Assembly (NCBI GenBank): GCA_918026815.1
Contig: CAKJVC010000147.1
Coordinates: 124,001-188,000 of the forward strand
From: Chalara sp. BL73
Lineage: Eukaryota; Ascomycota; Leotiomycetes; Helotiales
Direction of reading: 5' to 3'
Length of the DNA: 64,000 nt
Numbering within the stretch: the first letter of the stretch is position 1; each line of letters opens with the position of its first letter. Below the pieces are notes generated by a model. The model did no database searches. It saw nothing but the letters and a program-made list of their open reading frames with translations, and was not told the DNA's origin. The position numbers and the translations under genes were made by a program. Shown one piece after another: positions 1 to 14,537 of this stretch.

Positions 1-3000
1 GGGTATTCGAGGATGGTCAATCTTAACAAATGAGGTTCGTAAAATCGGCGACTCTCGTACCACATGTTCTATCGCCTTCTTCAATTTTGACATATCAACA
101 TTCATGTCCAATTTGAAAGCTTCAATATTGAAGTACCGCTCATATTTTGACTTCAGCATTTCGTTCACCATGCTTTGCTGAAGAGGGGTTGCGGGCCAGA
201 CTGCCTCTATATCAACAGGTATAGCTCCCTGCTTCTCAAGATACTTGGTAATATCTTTGCTCAATCGCTGTGCAGTACTCTCTGATTCCACATAGGAGTC
301 ATCTTCAACCTTCGAGGACATTTGGAGGAGCATGTTTGGAATCGTTTGACTTCGGATGATGACACTGACTGGAAGCTTGATATTTCGACGCTTCAACCTC
401 GACGACAGCTTAATAACATCAATACTGTCAAGTCCGAGCTCGAAAATTGAAGAATTTTCTTTGATCATGGTTTCCTTGATATCTGCCAAAACAGCAATTT
501 CGGTGCGAATAATTTGAGCATCATGCGTCTGATTAAGCAAGGCTTTCTGTGAGGCATCGCCAGGATGAGTGGTACTAACGGTGGGCACAACCCTCCCACT
601 CCGACTCGGAGTTTTTGGTGTTGTTGCGATGCTGCTCTTTCCGCCAATAGTATTTGATGCGGAGTGTTTGATAATCGTACTTAAGGTCAGCTCCATTTGA
701 TGCAGGAGCTCAATTGTGGTTTCTTTCGTAATAAATGATGCTTGTGCAACAATTGTCAAATTCAGCCTGCCATCTGGATGAAGAGTCGCCTCAAATGCGA
801 GTGGATACTATTTTCATTAGTACATCACAACAGTCAATTCTGAGATTCACTTACATCAGCAATCTGGTCGCCACCCAATTGTGTCCAAAAGCCGTCCGCA
901 TACTTTTCATCCCTCTTCTCTGCTCGTTGAAAAACAAACAATGTATCAAAGAGAGCCTCCCCCGGCCGTGCCGGGCTCCATTTCTGAATATCATTCAAAG
1001 GCGTATGCTGGTGATCTTGCATCTGCATAATGTAATCATGACATGCTGAGATTAGAGATCTTGCGGTCATGTTTTGCTCGATTTGAATGCTGAAAGGGAC
1101 TGTATTAAACATTGGGCCAATAACCTTTTCAGCATCTTCAAAGTCAATTGCTCGGCCAGAAGTTACAATTCCGATGGTCATATTCTGGGATGAGATCCGT
1201 TGGAGGACAGAAAGCCATGAGGCTTGGATGAGCGCTTGAGGAAATACACCGAGTCGTTTACGTAGTGATTCAAGCCCATTAAGACTTGCGACAATTTTCG
1301 TAGCAACAATATTTCCTACGGACTTTGAATTAGTGGAAATTTTCTGGTTGGACCAGTTTCGGAGATGATTGGTCCAAAACTCTCTTGCTCCTAGTGTCCT
1401 GACGAGAGGGCCATGAGCAAGTGATGAGTGGAAGGATGGCCCATACTCCAGGCTTTTAAATCCTTCATACTCATCAATAATTCGATATAATAGCATGCTC
1501 AAGCTGTTGCCGTCATAAAGGCCATGAAATATCAGGATGGACATGGTCTCTTCCCTTGGAGATGAAACCAGCGAAACGTTGAATGGAGCCTTCAATGCAT
1601 CAGATTTGCTAAGCTGGTTTATCTCGAGCAAGGTCGAGTCCACCTTGACAACTAACTCATTTAAGACAACCTGAGCGAAGCCATCATCAGTCGCTACAAA
1701 TTTTGTGCGAAGAATCTGCAATTTATGCACAACAGTATTCAGTGCGGCAAGAAGCTTTTTTGAATCTACCCCATTGCAAAGGCGGAAGTCAAACTTATTG
1801 AAGTAAAGAGGGCTCTCGCTATCAAGAAATTGATAGATCATTCCTTCTTGCATAGGCGTACACGGTGCAATGCACTCGACCTCCATACTACTAATCTCAA
1901 GCTCGTTGCAGATATCGGTCATATGCTTCTGAGAGAATGCAGTAATATTCTGGCTTGCTGCAATATACGCGTTTCCAGCCTCATGGCCTATCGGATCGGT
2001 CTGAAGCAAGGCTTTTACCATTGCGCCAATACCTGGGTTTTTCTTCACGATTGACAGCTTGGCCTGCTTTAGGCCAGCATTTTGAAGAATGCGGGAGAAT
2101 CCGATGATAGAGATAGAATCCAGGCCGAGTTCGAAGATGTTTGATGCACGGGTCAAATCATATGTATCAATATCTAATGCTTGTGCTAATATGCTTACTA
2201 TCTTTCTCTCCTGGTCTAACCATGTGCGATCCTGTTTCGAGTGGCTCAATATCTGCAGGCAATCCGCACTAAGCTCGTTATATATTGTGGCAAGTTGCTT
2301 CGAATCGGCTTTGTTGTTTGCATTGAGTGGCACTTCCCGTATAGGGATAAAATGAGTCGGTATCATATATCCAGGGAGGCGAGCTTTGCAAGCCTCTCTC
2401 ATCAATGTAATCAAGCTCTTGGAATCTTCGTCATTGGTATTAGATGGGGCCACAAAAAATGAAACAAGCTGCTCGTTTTGCTGAGTTTTATGCTTGAGAA
2501 CAAGTGTGACAACTTCCTGCAATTGCTCTGTGCTCTTCTTGATGACTTCATTTATCTCACTAAGCTCGAGGCGCTGACCACGTAGTTTGACCTGATCATC
2601 AGCTCTGCCAAGGAAAATGAAACTCCCATCATATAGGATCCGAACAAGATCTCCGGTACGATAGACGCGCTCCCTGAAGAATTGCAGTGTAGGGAAACGT
2701 TCTGCAGTCAGGTCAGGCCGATTGAGATATCCCTTTCCTACCAATTTTCCGGAGACACAAAGTTCGCCAATTCCACCACGGAGTACTGGCAAATCCGTGC
2801 CTGGTTTTAACACGAAGGACCCAACATTGTCAAATTGAGGACCTATATTCGCTGGCTTGCCATTTTGAGGCACTCGAGGATACATCGTGCAACCAATAGT
2901 TGCTTCTGTCGGACCATAACCATTGTAGATGCATCCAGCCCCTCCCCACGCATCCAGAATATCTTGCCTCAGCTGCTCACCACCAGTGATGAAAACCCCA

Positions 3001-6000
3001 TCACAGAGGCTTGGCACATCCCGAGGAGTCAACAACCTAGCAAGACTAGGGGTAAGATCGATATGCGTAATTTCCAGCTCTCGAATTGCGCTAGCGATAT
3101 CTTCAAAAATGAGATCCCTTGGTGCAGAAGCTACGCAAATTCCAACACTCCAGCTCCAAAATATTTCAAGTACACTCACATCAAAATGAAAAGATGCGAA
3201 TTGCAGCCATTTAGATGTTGGAGTCCAGTGACCGGCGAACAGTCGTTGAAATGAGAGCATGGCTTGCACAGCATTCTCGTGTGTAATGAGACAGCCCTTC
3301 GGAGTCCCAGTTGTTCCTGAAGTATAAAGACAATACGAGACATCACGGGGTGAGATTGGCATGCTAAGCTTAGGTTTTGTACTAGGAAAATTGGCAAGCA
3401 ATTCTGGAGTATCTAAGGCGAGCACCATGAACCTATTTGATGTGAACTTTTCAGTGGTTTTTCCGGCTGTAAGAATGAGCTTCGCCCCAGAGTCTTCTAA
3501 GATGAAACTCAAGCGCTGAGTCGGAGCTGTTGGATCTAGTGCGACATAAGAGCAACCAGATTTGAGAATACCTGTGATTGCGGAAAAGGCTTCTGGGCAC
3601 TTGTCGAAGCAGATTGCAATTATCTCTCCAGAAACGATATTGTGATTCAAAAGCAAATGCGCAACTTTATTTGCTTCTTCGTCAAGTTGTTTATAGGTCC
3701 ATGAATGACTCTCTAGGTGTCCAGGATCAAGACGTGTAGCAAACTCGAATGCTTTCCTACTCGGCCAATTGCGTGCGCCGCGTTCTAGATATTCATGTAG
3801 GAGAGTGGCTGAATCGGGTAGCGTGACTTCTTTTGCGGGAGTAATTGATAAGAGTCCAGGCTCCAGCTTGAGAGGCACGTCACATTGATTTTGTGGATGC
3901 AGAAGAGTGTCAAGAAGCAGAGCCTCATACTGCTTTAGAATCAATTCCGCATGTTCTGAGGGAATGAGATTCTCCTTGAATGTGATGCGAAGAGCTAATT
4001 GGTTAAATCTTTTAGGCTCCACTTCTAGTGAGATAGAATAGTCTACGGAGCCTTCCTGCTGAACCACTTTCCATGGAGATTGGATATCGTCTTCATGCTT
4101 TGGAAGCTTTTGATATGCAAAGAGGGTATCGAAAATGTGGCCACCATGGTAACCTGCCCATTTTTGTACAGATGTGAGAGGAGTGAATTGATACTTCTGA
4201 ACTGCGGCATTCGCTTTCATCGTCCTTGCCAGGAGATCTTGGTTTGTTCCTACCACATTGCAACGGACTGGAAGCGTCACAACGCTAGGGAAAGCAATCG
4301 CGCCTGCACTTTCGTGTACTGATCGACCAGACAAAGTCACCCCGAAAGTTGTCGATACTTCGCCTATATAGGCTGTGAGCAGTCTTGCCCAGGCTGTTTG
4401 GGTAGCAGCTTGCATTGTAACATTGGCTTGCTGACAATAGTCATCCAGCTCTGATAAAGAGTAGTCTGATATCACTTCCCGAATTAGGTTTTTAGAGTCT
4501 GAGACTCGTAGTGGCGTCAGTTCAGGAAATCGGTTAACAATAATTTTGTTTTCCTCCCTGGTCCAAAAATTCTTTTGCTCTTCAACATTACTGGCTTCAA
4601 TCTGGATTGATCCCAACAGTGGTCCAATAGAACAATTGTATAACAGAGGCTTTGAGTTGTATGCTCGGACTAAATCCTCAAATATCATTTGCAAAGAATA
4701 TGCATCATAAAGCGCATGATGTGCACTAAATTGAACAATGGGATTCTCGTTACCCATATGCATAGACAGGCTCCACGGAGGGTGGGCTATATCGTCCATT
4801 AACATTTTTCTCATATGGCAGTCCTCTTCAAATTGATACCACGGTAATGGAAATTGATTCTTCGTGTATGTTATCATTATGAAAGGATGCTTCGGATCAT
4901 CCGTTGGCACGAAACCAGTTCTTAACATTTCATGTCCTTCAGCAACTGTCGACCACGCCGCCTTGAATGCTGACAACGATACATTTGGCGATATCTCCAG
5001 CCACATGCTATTAATATAGACATCTCCTTTTGAGTGTAAACTCTGAGCAATCATGCCTTGTTGCACTGCAGTGCATGGCCTTACAGCCTCCACGTCATCT
5101 GGATCAATATTTAACTTTGAACAAATTGCCATCCGTTTCTTTTTTTCGAATTTTGCAAAATCATAGTGCTTGTCTTTGTTCAACGGCATAGACTGATTTG
5201 ATTCAAGAAATTCACCAAGTTGAGCAATCGTAGGGTGCTCTAATATGTCGCCTGAGCTTAAACTGTGCCCTTGTGTCCTCAACCGGGCAGCTACCTGGAC
5301 AGTGCTGATGCTGTCCAAACCGAGTCTGAATATGCTCAGGTTTCTACTGATATTTGCAGGGGCAATATTGGTGAAGCTGGAAAGTACATCTCGAATGTTG
5401 GATTCTGTTCGGCTCATCGGTGTCGATGGCAGGTTTGTGATAATTGGGTTCAATTCCTTTCGAGTTCCCACCTTGGCAGCAATACGTTCTTTGACTGGGG
5501 CCGAGAGGATTTGATGGCGAGAATTCATCAAAGCCACTCTCAGAATTTTGTCGAATGAATTAAGGAGAGTCTGCGAATCCTCTTCAGAGAAAAACGAAGA
5601 ATGCGAATGAAGAAGAATTTCAAGGGTATCATCGTCAGGTTTTGGCAAAACTTCACAAACAAGTGGAAAGTCTATAGCGCTATCGTCTTCTACTATGGTC
5701 CAAATAGAAGGATCAAGATCTGTATAGGGCTGTTGTAATATAAACAGGGTATCGAAAAGACGTGAGCCATCCGGACTATATCTCGACTGTAATCGACGTA
5801 GAGGCGTGAACTGAAATTGAAGGGAATTGGAGTTCATCGACTGCATCTCTCGAAAAGTTTCTAAAAATGAGAGTTTGTGCAAGTTCCTAACTCGAGTAGG
5901 TAAAGTGTTGAAACACGGTGCCACAAGTCTTTCAACGCCTTCGATCGGAAGTGTCCGCCCGCTAATCACATTGCCAAAGCATATATCATTTTGTTCTAGG

Positions 6001-9000
6001 AGTTCAGCCAGCAAGCTTGCCCATATCGAGTGAAGAACTGCCAGAAGGGACGAATTGTGCTTCTTGATACTTTCGGTGATGGAAGAGAGAGGTGACGATG
6101 TAGTAATTTTTTGAACTCTGACTTTGGTTTCAGCTAAGCCATTCTTCATGTGGCTAGCATTAAGCCTTTCAAGCCTGGTAGGAGAGCAGTTTTCGAGAAC
6201 CGTGTCCCAATATTCGTCAGATTTCTGGACATCAGATGATGCCATAGCATCCAAAAATGGCCCAAAAGAAACAGCGGAGGAAAGAGAGTTGCCATGCATT
6301 AAGCTCTCTACCTCATTATACAGTAGCGAAAGAGCAACGCCATCGTATAAAGCATGATGCATGGTGAGGACTAGGTTGGTTGATTTATGGGAATGAATAA
6401 ATTCAAGCGTATATGGAGGAACAAATTGACTGGCTGGAAGTTGATGTTCACCTGATGCTTCGAATTTTAGTTCAAGCCTTTCCAAGACAATTTGAACAAA
6501 GGCATAGCGGGAGATATCTGTGGTAACAAAACAAGTTCGCAATATTTCGTGTCTTCGAACCATTTCTCTCCAGCAATCTTTAAGATTAGACACGTCTCCT
6601 TTCACTTTAAATACCACCCGACTATGGTATACCCTTCGAGACGAGGACTCTGCTGCCGATAGCATCGCCTCCTGAAGTGGTGTGCACGGAAAGATATTCT
6701 GAACAGATTGTCCAGCCTGGTGGAATTCTTCTATAATTGATCGTCTAAAGTCGTTGCTAAAGCCGAAATCGAACTTTGGAGACCGCGGAGGCAAGATCAT
6801 ATGATCGAGGGACAGCATTTTCTGGCCCAATCGAATCACAGACGGATTCCTTAGGATATCAGAGATCTCAACTGGTCGCTTTGTGCGGCCGCGAATTTCC
6901 CGAGCAAACGAAATGGCTGATATAGAATCAATACCAAGGCTGAAGAACGATGTGTCAACTTCAATATCATCTGTGTGGATATTTGTTACTTCTGCCAAGG
7001 CTTTCACAATCTCAAGCTCTAGGTTCGACCATGTATGGTCAACAGAAGATTTACTTGATTGAGCTGTCAGTTCCAGATATCTGGTATCGAGATTAGCGAA
7101 CTGCTTTTCCAAGATTCTCTTGTTGATTTTCCCCTGAATCGTGGATGGAAGATATGAGATAGGTATTAGTGCCGATGGTATCATGTATGAGGGAAGTGAC
7201 GTCTCCAAAACATTGTACAGAAATGAGATTATCGGAGGATCTGGTTTCAGGCATTGTATGTCACCTGAAATCTCGGAATGTGAGGTCCAGAAACAAATGA
7301 GCCGTTGCGAGGGGCCATTCTTTCCTATAACTATCGTTGTACAGTCTCGCACTTGTGGAATTCGTAGCATGACATTATTGATCTCTCCAAGTTCAACTCG
7401 TTGACCCCGAATTTTGACCTGGTCATCTTTGCGGCCGGTAAAAGCTAGAGAGCCATCAGACAACAAGCGGCCAAAATCACCACTGCGATATAGTCGTCCA
7501 TACTGAGGGTGCTGCAGAATCTTGCCATCTTCTTGCTTTTCATCGATGTAACCGCGGAAGACTTGTGAACCACCAAAACAAAATTCTCCCTCGCCGCCTT
7601 TTGGAACAAGTGAAAACTCCGGGCTAGGTGAAAGAACGAATGCCGAAGTATTCTTGAGAGGTGGGCCAATGTTGTTGATGAAGTCTTCTCGTGAGACATT
7701 GGGCCGAACGCTGCAGATATTTGTTGTCTAGTTAGAAGTTATATTAGTAAATGCACTAAACCAGGAAGTTGCGCCTTCACAGTTGAGCTATCAAGGTATA
7801 CTAGCGGTACAAAATGGGTGTACATTATTTTCGGGACGAACTCACTTCACTTGGTCCATAACCTTGGAAGAGACCACGACCGTTCCAAGAATTGAAGACT
7901 CGCTGCGTGACCGCTTCTCCAGCTGTTACCAAGAATTCTACTGTTGGCACATTACCAGGCTCGACCAACGCAGCTACAGTAGGAGTCAAGCTTAAATGTG
8001 TGATACCAAAGACCCTAATCGCATTCTCGATATCCCGGAAAAGCACATCTTTCACAGCTGAACAGAGACAACCGCCGATCCGCCAGGTGAAAAATACTTC
8101 AAATACTGATACGTCAAAGGCTTGAGAGCAAGATTGTAGTAGTCGAGGATATTCTACTATAGGATAGAGCTCCTCTAGAACTTCTAAGTTGCTAAGGAGG
8201 TTTCCCTGTGTTACCATCACTCCCTTTGGGGTGCCCGTGCTTCCAGACGTGTATACGCAATACGAAATGTTGTCAGAGTCAAATTTGGGCGCAAGGTTTA
8301 GGTGAGACAGACTATCCAAATCTACCTCATCTATGTAAATAATCCTGAAATTGTGGAAGGATTTGAGATGAGGTCGTGATAAGGCGTGTGCGATGATGAC
8401 CTTAGGCTTCGACTCTTGAACAATGTGGTGTAGTCGATCCACGGCCGTGTCTGGCGTCACAGGTATGTATCCAGCACCAATTTTAGTGGTAGCAAGAATA
8501 GAGATGTAAAGGTCGATAGACTTCTCCATAAAGATGCAGACGAGCTCATTAGGAAGTACACTGAATGAGCCCAAGTGGTAGGACAGTTGATTTGTCTTGC
8601 AATTCAGTTCCGAGTACGAGATTGTTTGTATTCTAGCCAAGTGCCCATCGATGGAGTGTGCGAAACTGATCGCAGGTCGGGTTGGATCATTAACTGCCAT
8701 CCGTTCAACTGGAGAAACGAGTGTATCATCTCCAATTTCGACTTTGGGAGCTTCATTTTCGATCGAGAGAACTGTATCCTCAAGCTGATTGAACACGCCT
8801 TGTATTGGGGTCCTTCTATCTTTCAAAATAAGGCTTGCCATCTGCTCAACCTGCGAAAGTAACAGATTTATCTGTGATTTTGGGAATAGTGACGATTGGT
8901 AGTTGGCTTTCAGCTCGATGTTGCCCACTCCTGGAACAACTTCTAATGTTAAGTGAAACTCTAAATTATCTATAGATTTTGAGAGTAATACATGCTCTCT

Positions 9001-12000
9001 AGTATGGTCATAGCTGTGCAGTGTTTGTTGCCAGATGAGCAAAGTATCGAATAATGCTTGATAAGGAAGAACTCCAGCTGCCAGCTTAATTTCTCGGAGC
9101 GGGACGGTGCCATGCTCTAGGTGCTTTCTATTCGTCGCATTTATATTCTGCATCAGATCTTGCACAGTAATCGACGTGGAAATATCCACCCTTATAGGAA
9201 GTGTTGAGAGACAGGGGCCTGAGATGTTTTCAATCCCTGCAACAGGGAGGGTCCGACCAGAAAAAACAGTACCAAAACAGATATCTTCTGCACCAAGGTA
9301 GGAGCCTAATATGAGAGCATATGCTGCTTGGAAAATTGCTTGAGGGCTCAGAGATTGAGCTCTTGCGAAATCCTCAACCTGAACTGTCGAGATTGATGTC
9401 ATTTTGCTTGCAACTGCTAACGAACTCTCGAGTTGCTTCCGGCCATGGAAGTTTGGAGTCTGTCGGAAGTCCAATTCTGAAAGATGGTCTCGCCAGTAAT
9501 CTTTGGATGCCCATGAATCTGTTACAATCATGCCGGTTTGATATGCATCCACGAGATCTCTGAAAGGAGTACGATCGGGTGGCGAATCATCCCTAAGGAT
9601 GAGATCTAAATCGTCTAGAAGTAATTCCATCGACCAGGCATCATATAGGGCATGATGCAGGTGGATGAGAACATGAATCTTGGATTCCCTTTGTTGAATT
9701 TGGAAGCGAATTGGGCGATGGAGCGAGCTATCATGAGCCGTGTCGTACTCATACGTCAAATGATCGACTTCAACGATCTGAGAGTCCAAGAGCCTTCTCC
9801 AAATAACCTGAGTGTACCCTACGGAGTCGGTAGACTCAATAAATCCAGTTCGCAGAATGGGGTTGTGCTCAGCTAAATCAAAGAGTGCCGAGCTCATCTG
9901 TCTTAAGTCGTCAACACCACATATTTCAAATTCGACCCAGTTTCGATATGCTTTCTCCTCACGTGCTGTTTCCGATAACATTGCGGATTGTATTGGAGTA
10001 CATGGCATGGTGGACTCCACATCTTTTGCATTCCCGTTCAGCACCACAACAGCCCTTTGATCAGAATTAGCTCTTGCTGGGGCCAAAGCTTTAGCGTCAA
10101 CAGCAGCTTCGCTCTTCTCACAGACGTGGGATAGCTCCTCTACGGTCTCTGACTTGAGCACGTCTAGTGTAGAGACATTATATCCCAATGATCTTAAACT
10201 AGAAGCAACCCGGATAGCGCTCAACGAGTCTAGTCCAACTGTAGCAAGCCGTATACCTATAGAAAAAGGTCCCAATATACCTTCAAGGGCTTTCTTAACA
10301 GCACGTTCGCTCGAAGAAGAGTTATTTGCAGAATTGGAATCATAGTCTTCTCGTCGCCTTTGATAGTCGGCTTCTAGTTGTCTTCTATCGACTTTTCCTG
10401 AAGGAAGATATGGAAATTTGGAAAGGAGGATTATTTCGCTTGGTACCATGAATTTAGGGAGCCATTCTGCGCAAGCTGTCGCTATCGCCTCCGATGTAAG
10501 TTTCAGGTTACTTGTTAGGACGAAAGAGACCAAAATATTGTCCAGAACAACTGCTACCACAGTCTTTACATCTAGCTGCTTGTAGATTGCATCCTCGATC
10601 TCGCCTAACTCGATTCTCTGACCACGAAGTTTCACTTGTCCGGAGCTCATACGACCAAGAATCTCAATTGTGCCATCTCCAAGAAGTCGTGCCTTATCAC
10701 CAGTTCTGTAATACTGTTTACCCTCAAAATAAATGAATGCAGCACGGTTTTGATCAGGACGATTGAGATAGCCGTCAGCGAGCTGTGGACCACCTAGGAC
10801 TAGTTCTCCGACTTCTCCTAGGGGGAGAAATTTGAACACAGCCTCCTCAGATGCTGGGCTTGCAATGAATGTGGAGACTGTGTCTAGTGGAAACCCAATG
10901 TTGACTGGTCTAGCAGTCGCTTTCATCTCAGGATGAATTGTGCAATGAATCGCCGCCTCCTAAAAAATCTGTCAGGGAATCAAGTTCGAAGTTGCCTTGA
11001 AAGGTATCGGAATTGTAAAGCAAAAGCCTCCCACCAAAAAACCTACCGTTGGACCATACATGCCATAAAGTATACTTTCTGCAGTATCTGAGCCCCCAAA
11101 TTCTTCAACAATCGGCTTGGTAAGCATCTCTCCAATTGTCAAGAGTAACTTCAGCCCAGGGACGTGGGACCGTTTCTGGAGAAGGGAACCAACTACTGTT
11201 GGCGTCAGTTCAGCAGCATCTACCTCTAATTCATTCATTATTCCGGGTAGGTCGTTGAGAAGTTGACTTCGGTCGCATCCGACCAAAGTAGAGCCTCTCA
11301 TCAGAGGGAAGAAGATCTCAAAGACTGATACATCAAATGAGGGTGATGCAAATTGGAGAAAGCGTCTGAAAGTCGGAATGTGCCGATCATGCGCCATCAA
11401 TGATTGCGAGGCAGCACGATGGCTCACTGCCACACCTTTAGGAGTTCCGCTGGAGCCAGAGGTGTACATTACATATGCAAGATCAGCGGACGTAGCCTTC
11501 CGGCATCTGTCTTCTATAATGCTTATACTTTGCTCTTTACTGGGGAAGTCTTCCACAATTATGACTTTTGGTCCATTTTCCCAAGTTGCAAGTTCTTTGA
11601 ATTCTGTGGTTGTGATGATGATACACGCCGAGACATCGCCAACCACAAATTTGATCCGCTCTTTGGGTGCATCAAGGTTTATAGGGCAAAACGCACCCCC
11701 CGACTTGAGAATTGCATATTGAGATATGTAAAGACCGGGCGATTGCGGGAGGAGGATAGGAATGATATGTTGGGAATGCAAGTTGTTTCCTGTAAGTCCA
11801 TCCAAGGCTTCCTGAATCCTGAGCTTCAACAACTCCACGCAAGAGCTGACCTCTCGGTAGCTATACCTTTCTCGCTTGCCATTTCTTGTGAAGTCAAGAG
11901 CATCACGCGCGCCATGCTTCTTAAAGTTAAGAAGCTCATGAAGTAGCTGCGGCCCGCCAAGATAACTAGGTGGATCATTCAGAACAGATATTTTTGCTGC

Positions 12001-12003
12001 CAT
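1..12003 (-). CDS. sidC/NPS2: Ferrichrome/ferricrocin-type siderophore NRPS (NPS2/SidC family), 3' end outside window
   Basis: Non-ribosomal peptide synthetase expected to assemble a hydroxamate siderophore from N5-acyl-N5-hydroxyornithine, Gly and Ser/Ala. Exons by splice signals and phase: 12003-11047, 10959-7846, 7727-855, 807 to beyond base 1 (introns 87, 118 and 47 bp); about 3,917 residues are visible. Domain order seen: A1-T1-C1-A2-T2-C2-T3-C3-A3-T4-C4-T5-C5(start). Adenylation cores are YTSGSSGTPKG, YTSGSTGTPKG and YTSGTTGTPKG. Carrier serines sit in GLDS or GIDS motifs in all five T domains. Condensation motifs include HHALYDA, HHALYDG and FHGLYDG. The A-less T3-C3 unit and lack of a thioesterase so far match siderophore synthetases of about 4,700-5,000 aa; the final T-C units would lie left of base 1. 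First in-frame ATG is 12003; the frame stays open to 12105, so an upstream exon is possible. The divergent sidA supports the product class. Substrate assignment is inferred from the family. Confidence 0.93.
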
Positions 12004-14537
12004 CCTTGGGCTGGGTGGAAAATGTTCATCTATATCATAGTCGAATGGAGTTGTGAGAATCTGTGAAATACGTGCCTGCTGCTCAACGCGGAATATAAAT
12101 GACACAGCTAGTAATCACGGCTGCGTATACACGAGTTGTGAGATGGTGACTGCTGTGTACCGTCAGAGGCAGCAATAGAAGTGAGCGGAGCGGTTGTGCT
12201 CGTTGAGACTGTTTATAGTCATTCATGGCAGAAGGAGAAACGAAGCTACCAGGCAAGGTCAGGGTGTAGGCACTACTAGAAAGTGGATATGTCCGACAAC
12301 GTGATGAAGCAAACTGTTTGAAGCGTGACGCGACAGTTTAAGAGGCTTTGGGCAGGCAGGCACGGCTGGGCAGGGCAGGTTTGCCTGTGGCGCTGGGAAG
12401 GGCTAAAGGCGGCAGCAGTCTTGGCATAGTACAAAAAGAACCATCTGACATGACGTAATATTAACAATGAAGGCCACTAAAAAGACATTTCTTCAAACTA
12501 AACTACAGTACCATACTGTACAAATCAATTTACAAACAGCACGACCAGTATTCCTTTCCCTCCCCTTCCCACTGACTTTCCTTTATATTATGCGTATGAT
12601 GCGGGAGGCAGGATGCTACAGTTCAAATTTACAAGGGACATGCAATGCACGGTGACTGCAGGAAAGACAACCCCAAAAAAACCTTCGTTTCTTTTTTTCC
12701 CAATCTAATCTTATCAATCAGGAGGCGGGGCCAGTTTTGCTTTGCCGAGCTTCGGGATACGACTCACGAGTCCACCTGCCCTTTTTTATTCTCCACCCTA
12801 AGTTTCCCACTTACTAAACTGTTATGCAAAGCAAAGACTAACACTTATATACCCGTCTCATTCTGTGGACAAGGACCTCTGATCAAAAAATATCTTTGCA
12901 TGGTTGATGACTTGAGCCGCTAGGCAGCAAGCCGCGCGATCTTGCGAATCCGCGGTCGGTTTTGAGCCCCATCTTGTGTCGTACCCTTGACAATCAGTGC
13001 CTATGCTCATCCATGCCACAGCTGTAGTACTGTCCATATCCCTCGAGTTGGGTGTTCGTATATCTGTGGTCGTCTTGTTGTCTCAGCGTCTTGATTATAT
13101 GCTTTTGAACTTGATCCTGCATTCATTTCCTGGCAGTGTCAAATGTACACATTGTTGCCAGGGGGATTAGGTCCCGTATTTTGCCATAAAGGCGGTATCA
13201 GATTAAATCTAATCTACTTGTATTCTGTGGGCGGTGTCACAGCTATGGCTTGTGTGGGGAGTCCTACCCTAGAATTCAAGATGTCCGAACAAGAGCAATA
13301 CCAACGTTCAAGTCTTACGTCTCAATACAATAGCTCTCATTCTTCCTTTGTTAACAAAACATTTCTACTGTCTCAATCGAATTTGAGAGTGAAAGAAATT
13401 ATTCTCCGTGTCTAAAATTTAGCAAAACCCCACTTTCATCTAACCACACCTTCCTGTTATGCGTTAACCAATGCAAACATAAGATAGTTGCAGTAGTTCA
13501 TTGGCATTCGGCGTGTTCTCTTTTTACCTAAGTTATCTCCGCATCTGATTAGATGGTTCATAAACATGTCCGAGATCTTTGCTTGGCCTATGGATCAGAT
13601 AAATACGCTTGGCGTTATTACAGTTTGCCAATCAAAGGCCGGATGTTTTCATCATTATTGCAATTTGAGGCTTTCATTCGTGAGATTATTCTACAGCCAT
13701 TGGTTTTCGTACAATCACCTGAAACCAGCAGCGAAAAGGTCACCTCTGGATTATCTTCAATGTATGGGCGCAGGTCCAACCTTGCCTACTCGAGATGGCA
13801 ATTCTTATCATCGGCATAACAGAGCGATGGTCAGTTTGTATAAAAGGTATTTGATAAAGTATTCAGTTCAACCTTCTGTAGCCAGTTATTTAAGCTCTAT
13901 CACTCTCCTGACCCTGTGGTGCCAAGACACCAACCCTTCTAAGTGCCTAGGCATACCTGCAGCAAATAAATATACTCCAAACGCCTGAACAGAAAAAATA
14001 CAAGACCTCCCAACTCAGATTATAGTTTGATCCAACATGTGGGGGGCTTCCCGGTTTCCCGCACCACCGGGAGCTAAAGTCCAAACAAGAATATACAACC
14101 ACCAATCATGACGCCGATGATTCTATTATTCTCATATTTCAATCCACAGTCCTGGGAATAGATCCATCTGTTACACGAATGCCGCCTTTAGAAAAGCACA
14201 GGCACGAATCATAAGCTGGTCAAATGTCATCACACAACATCAAGTATTCCATGTATCGCAAGTCACCAATCGCATAGTTCCGATTTCCAATCTTCCATAC
14301 TTTCCTAACTTGTCTTCTTGCATATATTTGTTCTAACAAGGGGTAGCATCTCAAAATGGCAAAGTCACATCGCAAGATATTGGACTTGGGATAGTCTAAT
14401 GAATCACCTTCAATTCTTAGCGGATTTCCTCGGTTCTTGCGGGCTTGTATGAAGAGCAGTTAAGTACCAGGCTGCAATACGCAACAAGTCCTACTGCGTT
14501 CTCCATCCTCTTAATCTTGTTTAACAGTAACTAAAGT
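12004..14537. other. Shared intergenic region between the NRPS and sidA
   Basis: About 2.5 kb separates the two divergent siderophore genes. I see no convincing gene; the short open frames lack codon structure or homology I recognise. Several GATA-type motifs lie at 13482-13857 and are listed separately. A further TGATAAG (read on the minus strand) lies at 12710-12716. The 5' leaders of both genes must start here. Confidence 0.7.
13482..13857. promoter_or_regulatory. Cluster of GATA-factor (SREA/URBS1-like) sites
   Basis: Motifs fitting HGATAR on either strand: AGATAG 13482-13487, TTATCT 13533-13538, ATCAGATAA 13594-13602, TTATCT 13751-13756, TTATCA 13805-13810 and TGATAA 13852-13857. The 13594 site matches the extended consensus ATCWGATAA reported for fungal iron-responsive GATA repressors such as SREA. 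ATCTGATTA at 13543-13551 and ATCAGATTA at 13197-13205 each differ from it by one base. Inference: iron-replete repression of both flanking genes. Confidence 0.5.

Noticed and set aside
735..10736. Many plus-strand open frames of 60-140 codons across the NRPS
   Set aside because: They lie opposite well-supported NRPS coding sequence on the minus strand and show no motifs; they are antisense shadows.
12003..12105. NRPS start at 12105
   Set aside because: The codon there is GTG. The first in-frame ATG is 12003; an upstream exon remains possible, but I found no in-phase one.
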